From Isoetes taiwanensis (Eukaryota > Streptophyta > Lycopodiopsida > Isoetales > Isoetaceae), in NCBI GenBank assembly GCA_021234155.1, contig JAJEKV010000098.1, positions 547,084 to 611,083 on the forward strand: a stretch of DNA of 64,000 bases. The letters are read 5' to 3'. Of this stretch, positions 11,901 to 21,507 are shown in pieces (within the stretch, counting starts at the first letter, position 1; every line of letters begins with the position of its first letter). The notes below the pieces were generated by a model, which was not told the origin of the DNA, searched no databases, and saw nothing but the letters and a program-made list of their open reading frames with translations. The position numbers and the translations under genes were made by a program.

Positions 11901-12194
11901 TCAATCGATCCACATCATGAAGAACCTATCCCAAACTACTCTAGGGTCGTCTGTCGGCTCGATGTGAAGCTCATTTGTGAGGCTGGCAGGTATAGAAGCT
12001 CCTCCCGTCGTGCCTATGGTGGCGAACATGATTGTGTAGACATGCTCTAATATCATGTCCCACACACGTGACTCAGGTCTACAAACGACAATGTTATACT
12101 TTGTTAGAAATTGGGGAAGCTCATTATCATCAATTGCATTATGTCGGATCGATGCCCAAGCTTTGAACTGTCTCCCATCACAAACGCAACACAA
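11901..12194 (-). CDS. Hypothetical 97-residue ORF, unrecognised
   Basis: This open frame has a balanced, protein-like composition, with segments such as NAIDDNELPQFLTKYNIVV, WDMILEHVYTIMFATIG and DDPRVVWDRFFMMWID. I do not recognise the family. No start context or splice signals confirm it, and it lies inside a block that interrupts the copia element, so it is probably a transposon fragment or a relic exon. Confidence 0.3.
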   Translation of the reverse strand: MCCVCDGRQFKAWASIRHNAIDDNELPQFLTKYNIVVCRPESRVWDMILEHVYTIMFATIGTTGGASIPASLTNELHIEPTDDPRVVWDRFFMMWID

Positions 12195-13360
12195 TGTGTG
12201 TGATGCCTCATGACCTAAAGCAAGTTCCCCTGCATGTGTACTTGGACGGGAATTTTTTTTACTCTTAACACAACGGGTGTTATCAAGTGCCCCATAACTC
12301 CCTACAATATTAAGATATCATTCCAAAAGAAGATAGAATAGATAGATAGTATTTTTTTTAAATGCATTGATAAACTCCTCGTTGTTGTTGTTAATAAGTA
12401 ATATTGTGGTGAGATATGCATTTGATAGAAAATTGCATATTCTGGTAGTTAATTGTTAAGAGTGGATGAATGTTTTGCACTCATGTACATCACAATAGTT
12501 TTCAAAATCATTGATACGAAATCCATTAGCTATATTTTTTTAGTATCTAGTTTTTAAAATTCTTGATACAAAACCATCAGCTATAATTTCATAGTATTGC
12601 CTCTAAAAAGCCCAAACATTATTACACTGCGTTATTTTCTTGGTCATCCCATAACATTTAGTTTTGTTTAATATTGAGCCGGCCTTGTCATCATGGCCTT
12701 CTGCATATTGCATTTGGTTCATATACTGCTATTTCGAATCCTTCTCCAACTATTAGAAAAGCAGCCAATAATGTCATGTCTCTTTCACTATATCCATGTT
12801 CGTTGGATCAATTAAACTGAGTTTCATGCACAATAGCACGGACAAAAGGATAAAGAGGCCTGGCCTGCCGAACATCTACCTATATCACAACATCAAATTA
12901 TCAACGAATAGAAGAACCATCGACTATGCTTACACATTGGTTTGCAGTTCTACCAGAAACTGCAGCTCTAAGTTTGTAGTTCTACTAGAAACCTAAGCTT
13001 TACTCACCTATTGCTCAATGGAAGATGTTACGACAGTCTGCAAGTGCTACTCCTTCCGAATAGCTGAAATCCGACCTGAAAAAAAAGTAACAAAAAAAAA
13101 AATCATGCTAGAAGACCAGTTAGAAAAGATGTCCAGAAAATGCATAGAAATGACATTTTGAATAAAAGGACGCAAAGACAACAATTACAATTGCTAAGAA
13201 TAGTGAATATTCATAGCTACAATTGCTTGTTGCTATAGAAAGAGTCTGATGTTGAAAGCTTAATGTCCTCACTGGCTCAAAAGATGTTTCAACTGCCAGA
13301 CCACTGAATAAGTAGAACTTCGTATTGGGTGATGTCAAAGCCTAAAGAGATAGTTCAAGG
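12195..13360. other. No recognisable gene
   Basis: AT-rich sequence with short open frames and no motifs I recognise on either strand. It may be the 3' side of the PPR pseudogene that follows on the minus strand. Confidence 0.4.
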
Positions 13361-13364
13361 TAGA

Positions 13365-14060
13365 TAATCTAAGTGCCGATGCAACAACAGGGGATGCCGA
13401 ATCTGGTAAAATGCAAATACGAAAAATGCACACAACATAGAAAAACTGAATCAAAAAGGACAGTAAGAACAGTCAACTTGTCTGTACATATGCCTCTTCC
13501 TTGCATTTTTGAAAGACCAATGGCACCATTGACTGGCTCTTGTTTAACAACCTGAAATAAGTGCAGTCCAAGATACCACATTTGCATAGGTATCATGTTA
13601 AAGGCTTGCCTCGCCTTACATACCTTCGCATTTGGCATACATATTGATACTTGCATTTACAAAGAAAGTTCCAAACCACACTATGTTTCTATAGCTGCTT
13701 ACCCTGCTCCAAAGCTACTGTATTGGCATATGCAGCAATATTAGAAGCAAAGGTAACTTTCTCCAAGCTAGTCTGTTCTATTTGTCTGAGTAGTTCAAAG
13801 GCCTTGTTATCACACCCACACCAGCTATCGTCCTTGTCCAGGTGAACACAATATGCCCGGACTATTTCTCAAACACATGGTATGCATCCTCCACACTTCC
13901 ACATTTCAAGTGCATGTTCAAGACTATATTCTCAGGATAAATTGTATGCTCAATGTGACTCCTTACTAAATGTGCATGAATTTGCTTGCCTTCTGACAAA
14001 TTTGCTACGTTCGTATACTCAAGCAAGAGGAAAACGTAGATAAGCTATGTCAACTTGTCT
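13365..14060 (-). pseudogene. Pentatricopeptide repeat (PPR) protein pseudogene, PLS type
   Basis: Minus-strand frames spell diverged PPR units in order: ANLSEGKQIHAHLVRSHIE, then NIVLNMHLKCGSVEDAYHVF followed by a TAG at 13864-13862, then DNKAFELLRQIEQTSLEKVT, and further on ARQAFNMIPM and GAIGLSKMQGRGICTDKLT. The GKQIHAHLV, KCGSVEDA and DAYxVFEK signatures are those of plant PLS-class PPR proteins, which bind organellar RNA and often direct C-to-U editing. Several frameshifts and one stop break it. No E or DYW domain is visible. Sequence at 14200-15540 may hold more decayed repeats, but I could not confirm any. Confidence 0.75.
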
Positions 14061-15585
14061 TGTTTATCCATGTGTTATGCTTTCTAGGATACCCAATCAT
14101 TGGTGCTACAGATCATGTTTATTTCTTGCCTTCTCCATCTCTGGCCTGTTTATCTCTGGCCTGCTGCAAATTATGAATAGCACGTACCCTACTTCCAACA
14201 CGTGCCTGATTCTGCCACTATTGACATGTTAATCAAATTCCTAAAACATCATTCGAGGAAGAGAAAAGATTGCCACCCTTTGGATTCTTTGCATCTATTC
14301 ATGCTGATCAGAGATCGATCTCAATCCGAACAATGCAATGGATCTTTTGCTCTCCAAAATATGACCTTATTCTCATTTGAAACTAAGCTGAACAACCCAC
14401 CTGGAAATGCACAGTCTAAAGAAAAAGAGGCATAGAGAGCAATCCTCTAACTGCTGGACATGTCTACAACTTGCTTATCTCCTGCAAAACCACACAAACA
14501 TCATGCTAAACACAACCAAACAAAGAAACACAATAAAGTACTATCCTATAGTCGAATGTTGTCTTGCATTTGAAATTAGAACAATGATGGTATGCCACTG
14601 CTCAAAACCAATTTCCAGCAGATTACCTTCCCTTTTTCATAGAGAAGATTTGCTCATGGCATGCTGGAACCATCAATGTTATTTTAATTATAACTGATGA
14701 TTTCAGTTGCTGCAACCATGCAGCTTTTTCAACATATGTATCTCTGATTTCCATAATTACAGCTTACCAGATGCTCATCTATGCGGCAAACAATGTGGCT
14801 TAACATCTTTGTCGTTCATAAATGCTCTTGTTCTTCTCTAGTAGCAATGGTTATCTTACATGCCTGCATTTCATTAGCCTATGCATTTAATGCCTGCATT
14901 GCATTAGCCTACATGCCTGCATTGCCAACATAATCTCAAAAAAGACATGCAAACAAAATCTGAACCCATCGTTCAATACACTTTAGGTAAAATGCATAAT
15001 ATCAAATTTTTACTATAATAATTGCCTTACCTAGCATTATGATTTTGAACTTTCAACCCTTTGGGCAGCTTTCGAAACGATGTTTAAACTGGACACCAAG
15101 CTGCAACAACTGCAACAACTCCAACTTCTGCCAAAATATTTTTCAAATAAGAGAGGTTCAACAAAACAAAAACAATCGCTTTTGAACTGATGCAAATTGT
15201 GAGAAAGATGGTCAGAAGAATGCTACAATATTTTACAGCAGGTTAAACATACATAGCCTTCTACTAACAGAGCGGCTATGAATATAGAGAACACTGTCTT
15301 AAAGGCAATGCAAAGATCTAACGCTGGCAGGGATAAAACATTGAAGAAAATAAGGGATAGTATAGCATGGAAATGTGATTATTTCGTATTTTTAATATAA
15401 TTTTGTGCATGCATGGGAGGGTTTGTGGGCAGACTTCAGACACAATGAATGCCTTACCTAGCACTATGATTTCAAATCTCTGACTCTTGCATCTCCTGCC
15501 ATACTTCAACTACATTCTTCAGTAGTACTGCAGCAGATAAATTTATTTCAGGCAAGGAGCTTCAGATGCATTACTTTGGAAAAAA
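14061..15585. other. No confirmed gene; short tandem CATGCCTGCATT words
   Basis: Around 14860-14930 the phrase TGCCTGCATT(G/T)CATTAGCC is repeated in tandem about three times. A GCCTTACCTAGCA(T/C)TATGAT phrase occurs at about 15025 and 15452. Otherwise I see no supported gene. Confidence 0.4.
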
Positions 15586-15587
15586 GG

Positions 15588-15765
15588 AGGAGCCATAAGC
15601 GCACTGAGAACGAGGATAATTGGAACCATAAACGTATGGAGCGACAGCTACAGAAGGCCAATCCTCGGATTTAATTTGTGAAGTCTCTATGCCTTGGTAA
15701 TCGAAACCCAAGGATCTATGAGCTAACCTATGTTTGGTTAGCCAAGCTGATAATCGGCCCTACAT
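15588..15765 (-). pseudogene. ndhJ: Truncated plastid ndhJ (5' part)
   Basis: NdhJ is a subunit of the plastid NADH dehydrogenase-like complex. The minus strand has ATG at 15765-15763 followed directly by TAG (15762-15760), then [34 protein letters not shown] and RSQCAYG. About 59 codons of a protein of about 158 remain, then homology stops. The second-codon TAG replaces a conserved Gln (CAG), the pattern expected of a U-to-C editing site. Ser in IETS and Pro/Ser in [11 protein letters not shown] sit where other plants have Leu or Phe, as expected for unedited C-to-U sites. Confidence 0.88.
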
Positions 15766-15857
15766 TTCATTATCTGTAGAAGTATTTGTAGAAAAATCCA
15801 ACGTATTAATTAAAGTAAAAATTTTGATGGCTCGTTCTTTCGTATCAGATCCCTCTC

Positions 15858-16610
15858 TTATTCATTAATCCTTGGAAAGATACTTAACTCTTGTATTCCA
15901 GTTGTTTCGGGAGGTATTTCTGAAAAAGGGTCCAATTGAGTTTCGGGAAACTGACGAAGTAACCGTTGATTATATTCCCCAGTACGAATATTGGATATAA
16001 ATTCAAACTGATGATCTGAAGTAAAGAATCTATTTCCTTGTTCAAGCTTAGTTTCATATTCATGCGTTTCCCGAGCTACCCTTTTACGAAGTTTCACTAT
16101 AGCATCTATAATAGCCTCTGGTTTTGGTGGGCAACCCGGTAAATAAACATCTACGGGAATTAATTTATCTACTCCGCGAACAGTGCTGTAAGAATCTGTA
16201 CTGGACATACCTCCCGTAATGGTACATGCTCCCATAGCAATTACATATTTGGGCTCGGGCATTTGTTCATACAACCTTACTAAAGAAGGAGCCATTTTCA
16301 TGGTCACGGTGCCAGCCGTTATTATGAGGTCAGCTTGTCTGGGACTGGATCTTGGCACCAGACCATAGCGATCGGAATCAAATCGTGAACCAATTAACGG
16401 GGCGGATTCGATAAAACAACAACTGGTACCATAGGGAAGTGGCCATAAACTGGAAAGCCTAGCCCGATTCGGAAGATCATTAAAAGTAGTTAAGACAATC
16501 GAATTTGGAGTTGTCCGATCAAGTAAAGATGAATCTATTGAATTTATCACTGGCTTTATAAAATTATCAATCTTATTTTCACAGCTAAAATATTTGTAGT
16601 TTAAGACCAT
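15858..16610 (-). pseudogene. ndhK: Plastid-derived ndhK, complete open frame but unedited and out of context
   Basis: The 250-residue frame is full-length NdhK, the iron-sulfur subunit (homologue of NuoB/PSST) of the plastid NDH complex. Cys64, Cys65, Cys129 and Cys160 are in the positions that bind the 4Fe-4S cluster, and [15 protein letters not shown] and [18 protein letters not shown] are typical. Pro59, Ser69, Pro71, Ser79, Ser136 and probably His183 replace residues that are Leu, Phe, Ser, Phe, Phe and Tyr in most plants. Each is one C-to-U change away, so they look like editing sites. In the nucleus it has no plastid promoter or visible transit peptide. It is probably silent and was transferred recently enough to remain open. 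Confidence 0.9.
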
Positions 16611-16937
16611 TCCGATGCTCCTCTCCGCCGTGCATAAACCGAACCAACGATTGAAATAATAACAGGAATTAAAGCTTCGATGAAAGGTGTATACCCACTA
16701 CAAAAAACTCATAGCCCATGGATAAGGGAAAACTGCTTTTAACATCGGAGTAACAGAACTGAGCAAACATATAATAACGAACTGAATTGATCCGAGCATC
16801 TCCCATAGGTTCTATACCTGATTCAGAATACAATAAACTTTTCTCGTCCTTACTAACAAAGCAAAAGCACCTAAATTGGAAAAGCTAGCTATTGGTAAAA
16901 ATAGCAAGAAAAAATTGTATTTCGGGATTGAGAACAT
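16607..16937 (-). pseudogene. ndhC: Plastid-derived ndhC, frameshifted
   Basis: NdhC is a small three-helix membrane subunit of the NDH complex. From ATG at 16937-16935 the minus strand gives MFSIPKYNFFLLFLPIASF, and in other frames [28 protein letters not shown] and [20 protein letters not shown]. Several small indels break the frame, unlike ndhK next to it. The end overlaps the ndhK start, as usual in plastid genomes. Confidence 0.82.
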
Positions 16938-17170
16938 GAACACACTCCCGTGAAATAGAACTATATGGGATTGTTGATTCTATCGATTGAATCCCTATCC
17001 CTATCGAAGAATGAATAAACGGAGTATTTACTATACATATATATTATATATATATCCCCTTGTTTAAATTTTATTGATCATTAATCGAGTGGGACCATGC
17101 AGCATATAGAATACGAAAATTCTATCGATCAATCTATTTATTGAAGTAAAGTCTGCAAAAAAGACACCAT

Positions 17171-17879
17171 GAAGAGAATTCAGTTTACGTTTTTAAGACA
17201 TTTAAATGGCAAGTTTTTCGTGAAAAAAAAGGAAACTCCACTAAGAAGTAAATTAGGCATACCACTATTTTTCGCTTCAAATCGAGACTTCTCGCACCTA
17301 ACAATTCTTTCTTTTCTCATGGGCTGTTCAAATAACGTAGCTTGTAGAATCCCATTTGCAAAGTCCCTAAAGTGGGTCCTAAATCATCTTCTCGGTAACT
17401 GATGCTAGCAAAGTCTTGAAAATGCTCACAACACTTTCAACTCGAAAACTAATAAGTTAAGGTCATTAGTTTCGTAAAAAATAAAAAATTGCAGTGAAGA
17501 TCCCAATCCAGCCTTGAGCTCACCTTTGCAACTAATCGACTTCTAAAATACCGAAAATGAGATCTCGAGGCTAAAAAAATGAGACTAAGAGGAGTTCGAG
17601 GAGTCCTGAATGAGACTAAGAGGAGTTGAAGAGGAGTTCGGATTTTCAGATAGCAAAGATCCCTTCCTCGATTTTCCCATTTCAAACCGTAATCAAGCAT
17701 CGCGGCTACCGCTAGACCCGGAAATCACGGTGGCATTCTTGGCATTAAATTTGGCCATCCCTTGGTCTCCGCTAGGGGAACCCAAATCGAAGGAACGCCC
17801 AGATGCGGGCGTAAGATGCTGCTCCTTGGCACTCTGAACCCAAGGCACTCACAAAATAAAAAGAAATGTGAAATTTTTC
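17171..17879. other. Unassigned junction DNA between plastid block and foldback arm
   Basis: No gene is recognised. The frame at 17169-17402 could be plastid spacer, but I cannot place it. At about 17577-17640 the phrase GAGACTAAGAGGAGTT is present twice in a short tandem duplication. Confidence 0.4.
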
Positions 17880-18021
17880 TAAGGTCCCAAGGGCCCAATT
17901 TTTTTTTAATATAGCAATCAACACATAACTATCATTAACATTAATTAATAATGCACTCATTGCATCCAAATATATTTAATTTAAAATCCCCTTGAAACCC
18001 CTTGGTTTTGCATATTCACTG
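17880..18021 (+). repeat. Solo arm of the foldback element family
   Basis: Begins GGTCCCAAGGGCCC, then an oligo-T run, then AACATAACTATCATTAAC-like sequence and TTTAATTTAAAATCCCC, ending near TTGCATATTCAC. It matches the left arm of the element at 26370-26850. It directly abuts the copia linker sequence at about 18022, so it marks one edge of the 9.2-18.0 kb interruption. Confidence 0.7.
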
Positions 18022-18930
18022 GGTGACGAGGGCAAATGTAGAGTCGTTGTCCGTATTTTTCCATTTTCTTTTCTCCCATATAGATCAGTGTTGAACATAG
18101 CTTCTTCCCTAAATTTTTCACCTTCATTTTTCCTTTTTCTTCATCATCTTCATCCATGTTTGTATCCTCCTTTGTGTTTCCATTTTTAATTTCTGTAGGC
18201 CCCCTTTAAAGTTTATCATCTGCAATCATCTCACCATGCTCCTTGGTTGGCTCACAGCTCGTCTTGGGTTTATATAGCTGGTTTTCCACATATGTGACAT
18301 CTCTACTAATCAAGATATTTCTTTTTTTCAGGATTGTACATTCTATATCCTTTTGTTTGTTCATCATATCCCACTAAGAAACTTATGGTTGATCTATTAT
18401 CTAATTTTTGTCTCAATTCTTCAGGAACATGTGCATATCCGAAACACCCATATGCCATGAATTTATCATAACTTGGTTCTCTTCCTGACCACATTTGCTC
18501 AGGAGTTTTTCCATTTATGCTTTTAGATGGCAACACATTCTGTATCTCCACAGTTGTCTTAATAGATTCCTCCCAAAGGAAATTTGGTAGGCCAGTATGC
18601 TTAAGCATTGATCTAGTTGCATTCAAAATTGTTTTATTCATTCTTTCTGCTATCCCATTCTGCTGGGGTGTATAGCTACATGTGTATTGCCTTTTAATTC
18701 CTCTATTTATGCAATAACTTGTAAATTTGGATGACATATACTCACCTCCTCTATCAGATCGAACACATTTAATTTTTTTCTCTGTTGTGCACTCCACTTC
18801 TGCTGCAATTCTTTTGAAAGCTTCAAAAGCTAGGTTCTTTGTCCTGAGGCAGTAAACTCTTGTTTTCTTGCTAAGATCGTCTACAAATATTATGAAATAA
18901 CGCTTTGCAAAAAATCCTGTGACATTCAAT
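18022..18930 (-). pseudogene. Copia integrase and downstream linker
   Basis: The open frame 18929-18306 contains FIIFVDDLSKKTRVY, CVRSDRGGEYMSSKF and YTPQQNGIAERMNKTI. These supply the Asp, Asp and Glu of the DDE integrase core, all present. They are followed by the copia-type ELRQKLDNRSTISFLVGY and RMYNPEKKKY region. A stop at about 18306 follows. One frame over, the protein resumes as LISRDVTYVENQLYKPKT and a hydrophilic, Lys/Asp/Glu-rich linker typical of the integrase-RT junction. The homology ends at about 18022, at the foldback arm. Confidence 0.88.
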
Positions 18931-18952
18931 GGTCCACAGATGTTAATATGAA

Positions 18953-19285
18953 TTAATTCTTTGTTTTCCTCTTGGCCTTTGAGAAGGGCAACCTGCTATG
19001 TTTTCCCAACATGCAACCTTTGCAGACAAAATTATTTATTTTTCTATCAGCTGATTTTAAACAGCCTGGTTTAATCAACATTTCAAGATTTTTCACATTT
19101 ATATGCCCAAGTCTTTCATGCCATATTGCAATGTTTGGATTTATTACCAAGTTTGCACTTCCATAGCAGTTAGGACTGATACCAAATAGATTTCCAACTC
19201 GACTTCCTAAAAATTTCAATTCATTGCCTTCAAAAATCTTATAATGCATTTGCTCAAATACAACTTTGAAGCCCATGTCAACCAA
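18953..19285 (-). pseudogene. Copia GAG-pre-integrase domain
   Basis: The segment IAIWHERLGHINVKNLEML and then CKGCMLGKHSRLPF is the GAG-pre-integrase zinc-binding region (H, H, C, C), which precedes the integrase core in copia Pol. It is in the same frame as the upstream Gag-protease piece, separated only by a TAG at 19288-19286. The flanking residues (LISIA before, LVDMGF after) show that the stop replaces a codon in a continuous polyprotein. A further stop or shift separates it from the integrase core. Confidence 0.88.
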
Positions 19286-20059
19286 CTAAGCAATGGATAT
19301 CAAATTTTTGACTAGACTAGGAACACAAAGTACATCATGTAGGTTTACACTTCTTCCATTTAAATTAAATAACTCTATAACTCCTACATCTTCAATCCTC
19401 TGCAAATCTCCATTTCCCATTTGGATATGTCCTCCTTGATTTCCTTTGCATTCTTTAAAGATTTTGGCTGAGCATGCAATGGTTTTCTCAACTCCAATAT
19501 CTAAGATTAAAAGATCATCATTATTAGATCCAATTTCACATGATGAAAACATTGAAGTGCTTACATCTTCCTCCTCTTCTGCAATTTCCACTTCCAGTGG
19601 TATCTTCTCTGCCATGTGAGCTTCTGAGTTAAAGATTCCGTCCCTTCCTTTTCCCCTACCTCTAAAGTTTGTATTTCCCCTTCCTCCTTTTCCTCTACCC
19701 CTAGAGTCATCCTTTGGAATTGAGCAGTTTGAAGCATAATGACTTCTTCCTCCACAATTATAACAATTTACCTCCTTTGATAATTTGGGGCAGTTAATTT
19801 TAATATGGCCATACTGATTACAATTGAAGCAGGGACCTATTTTACCTCCTTGGCGAGTTTCACCTTTCCCTTTTCCTTTTGCCATTAGAATTTGTGATGC
19901 ATCATCTTCCTCCAAGTGCTCCAACTCAGTTTTGAACATCCTCTCAGCCTCTAATCTTGTTTTTGCAATGGTCCGAATAAACATTGCAATATTTCCAAGA
20001 CTTGTCACTTCTCTATAGATGGCCAGAACCTGTTTGTTGAGAATAGAACACTCCTGCAC
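19286..20059 (-). pseudogene. Copia Gag nucleocapsid and degraded protease
   Basis: Two CCHC zinc knuckles are visible, CFNCNQYGHIKINC and CYNCGGRSHYASNC, followed by an Arg/Gly-rich RNA-binding stretch. Next comes the protease region, where the family's catalytic D-[ST]-G reads LLILDIGVEKT. The Asp is present, but Ser/Thr-Gly-Ala is altered, so protease activity is doubtful. It ends VLCVPSLVKNLISIA before an in-frame TAG. Two CCHC knuckles are more than the single one usual in copia Gag. Confidence 0.85.
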
Positions 20060-20405
20060 CCTCCAAGTCTGCTATGATATTATCGACATTTTGAAAAAAA
20101 TCATTCACGTTATCTTTGTCATGGAATTTTAGTCTCCTCAGTTCATTTTCCAGCAAATCAATCTGGGAAGATGTCTTAGCCTCATAGGTTAGCAGCATAT
20201 AATTCCACATTTGTTTAGGACTCATGCCTCTTATTGTTAGTACAATACTAGAACTTACTTTGCTCGTAATGATACCTTGAGCTTCACGAATTTTTGCATT
20301 TTCACCAGTTATAGTTCCTCCAGAAGTTACATTAACTTCTCTAATCTGGTCTGCCACAGCTTGTCCTTCATTTGAAGAACAACTTCCTTCATTTACCACA
20401 GTCAC
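20013..20405 (-). pseudogene. Copia Gag N-terminal part
   Basis: Carries MSPKQMWNYMLLTYEAKT and LENELRRLKFHDKDNVNDFF, a typical copia Gag (UBN2-like) pattern of a W-x-x-L helix followed by LxxLKM-like spacing. It overlaps the next piece by 47 bp in another frame, so a frameshift lies near 20040. More N-terminal Gag sequence between 20405 and the primer-binding site is broken by stops. Confidence 0.75.
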
Positions 20406-20595
20406 ATTTCTCCTTCTAGAATTTTACCATGTTGTTTTCTTCTTTAGTTGACTCTATAAGATCCCAAAGATCTTCAACCTGAAGAACATGCTTCACCTTT
20501 TCTTTTTATACTTGAAAACCTGAATCTCCTTGAATATATCTATTGCATTCAATAACCCTGCACCAAATCTGCTAGTCATTTTTGTCTGCAAACTA

Positions 20596-20608
20596 GCTCT
20601 GATACCAA
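20596..20608 (-). other. tRNA-iMet primer-binding site
   Basis: On the minus strand TTGGTATCAGAGC lies immediately after the CA end of the right LTR. It is complementary to the 3' region of plant initiator methionine tRNA, the usual copia primer. Confidence 0.92.
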
Positions 20609-21287
20609 TGTTAGGTTTTGAGAATCAAACAATCTCAACACCAATATGCATTTGTAACACTAACCACATCAATTTCCAGTTACAATGCCAACCACATTAA
20701 TTTAATGATTAGCTTTTGATAGCATAGTAATTTAACTATGCATTTAAAGGAACCATTAAACCCATAGAATGCAAAATATATACTATCAATACGTCCAATC
20801 CAAAGGTGAATACAGACCTTTCACAATATGCTTCGATCTTTCCTCTCTCTTCAAAGCTGAGCTCTGTACATCTTAGATTACAGTTATATGGTCAGTTCTA
20901 GCCTCTCTGCCGGACCGACCTCTTGCCTTTCATTGGTTTGTCATGGTCTCATTAAACTATTTGGCCGATTAACTTCATAATGTGTGTTTCTATAAATACC
21001 TTTTCCAAAGGCTTAAAACAAAGTAAATAATGCTCCTCTATAACATATTCACATCATAAGACTATCATTAGGATTTAACATATGGCTAGTCATGTGTAGG
21101 TCTTTAACCCCAAACAATTCAGTGCTAAAAACCCTTTGTATAACTCTGTATTGTTTTCTTCATCTGAACTGTTACTTCATTAGTCTAGACAAGTTTGTCA
21201 GTTTGACACTTGCTCCCTGTAAGTCTTAAGTCCCTAATTCTACCAGATTATGATATGAACCTATATGTTTTTGACATATTTCTTACA
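20609..21287 (-). repeat. 5' LTR of the copia element
   Basis: About 679 bp, bounded by TG and CA (minus strand starts TGTAAGAAATATG and ends CCTAACA). It aligns along its whole length to 1171-1834, with scattered substitutions and a few indels. One is a short block around 20945-20970 that the other LTR lacks. Confidence 0.92.
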
Positions 21288-21507
21288 TATGGCAAATCTC
21301 AAGGATACTAACTTCTCATAACAAGAAGACCTCTGGGAGGAGCTATGTAAAATACAAGAAGAAAGGCTCTAACAGGAGTGGGCCATTTATTATTAAGGCA
21401 AAACAACTATTCAAGACCATTGGTCGTGAACCCTTGGTTTGATTGTGTTTAGATAGCCTGAACAATATAGTATTGCATTTAACTTTTTGATTCATGTAAT
21501 TGTTTGG
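21288..21507 (+). repeat. Right copy of the ~240-bp direct repeat flanking the LTRs
   Basis: Starts TATGGCAAATCTCAAGGATA and ends TGTAATTGTTTGG, matching 934-1177 in order and orientation. After it the sequence (CCTTGGGGTC) differs from the left side, where the LTR begins. Confidence 0.75.

Larger units (their letters stand above)
15586..17170 (-). other. Nuclear insertion of plastid DNA (ndhC-ndhK-ndhJ)
   Basis: The three genes keep the conserved plastid operon order and the same strand. ndhC leads, ndhK overlaps or abuts it, and ndhJ follows after a spacer of about 90 bp. The left edge cuts ndhJ at about 15588. The right edge lies somewhere past the AT-rich spacer upstream of ndhC, near 17170. 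Nuclear repeats surround it, so this is transferred DNA and not the plastome itself. The unedited codons argue for transfer of DNA and not of an edited transcript. Confidence 0.85.
1171..21287 (-). mobile_element. Ty1/copia LTR retrotransposon, nested and split by later insertions
   Basis: The two LTRs are in the same orientation. A primer-binding site follows the right LTR and a polypurine tract precedes the left one, so the element runs on the minus strand. The Gag, protease, integrase, reverse transcriptase and RNase H remains occur in Ty1/copia order: about 20405-18022, then 9225-8991, 4720-4016 and 2311-1850. Blocks of about 8.8, 4.2 and 1.7 kb interrupt it. Removing them leaves roughly 5.4 kb, a normal copia length. 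Frameshifts, a stop codon and lost catalytic residues make it defective. Confidence 0.88.

Noticed and set aside
15858-16610. Functional nuclear ndhK gene
   Set aside because: The frame is complete, but no transit peptide or nuclear promoter is visible, the neighbours are broken, and the codons are unedited. A silent plastid insertion is simpler.
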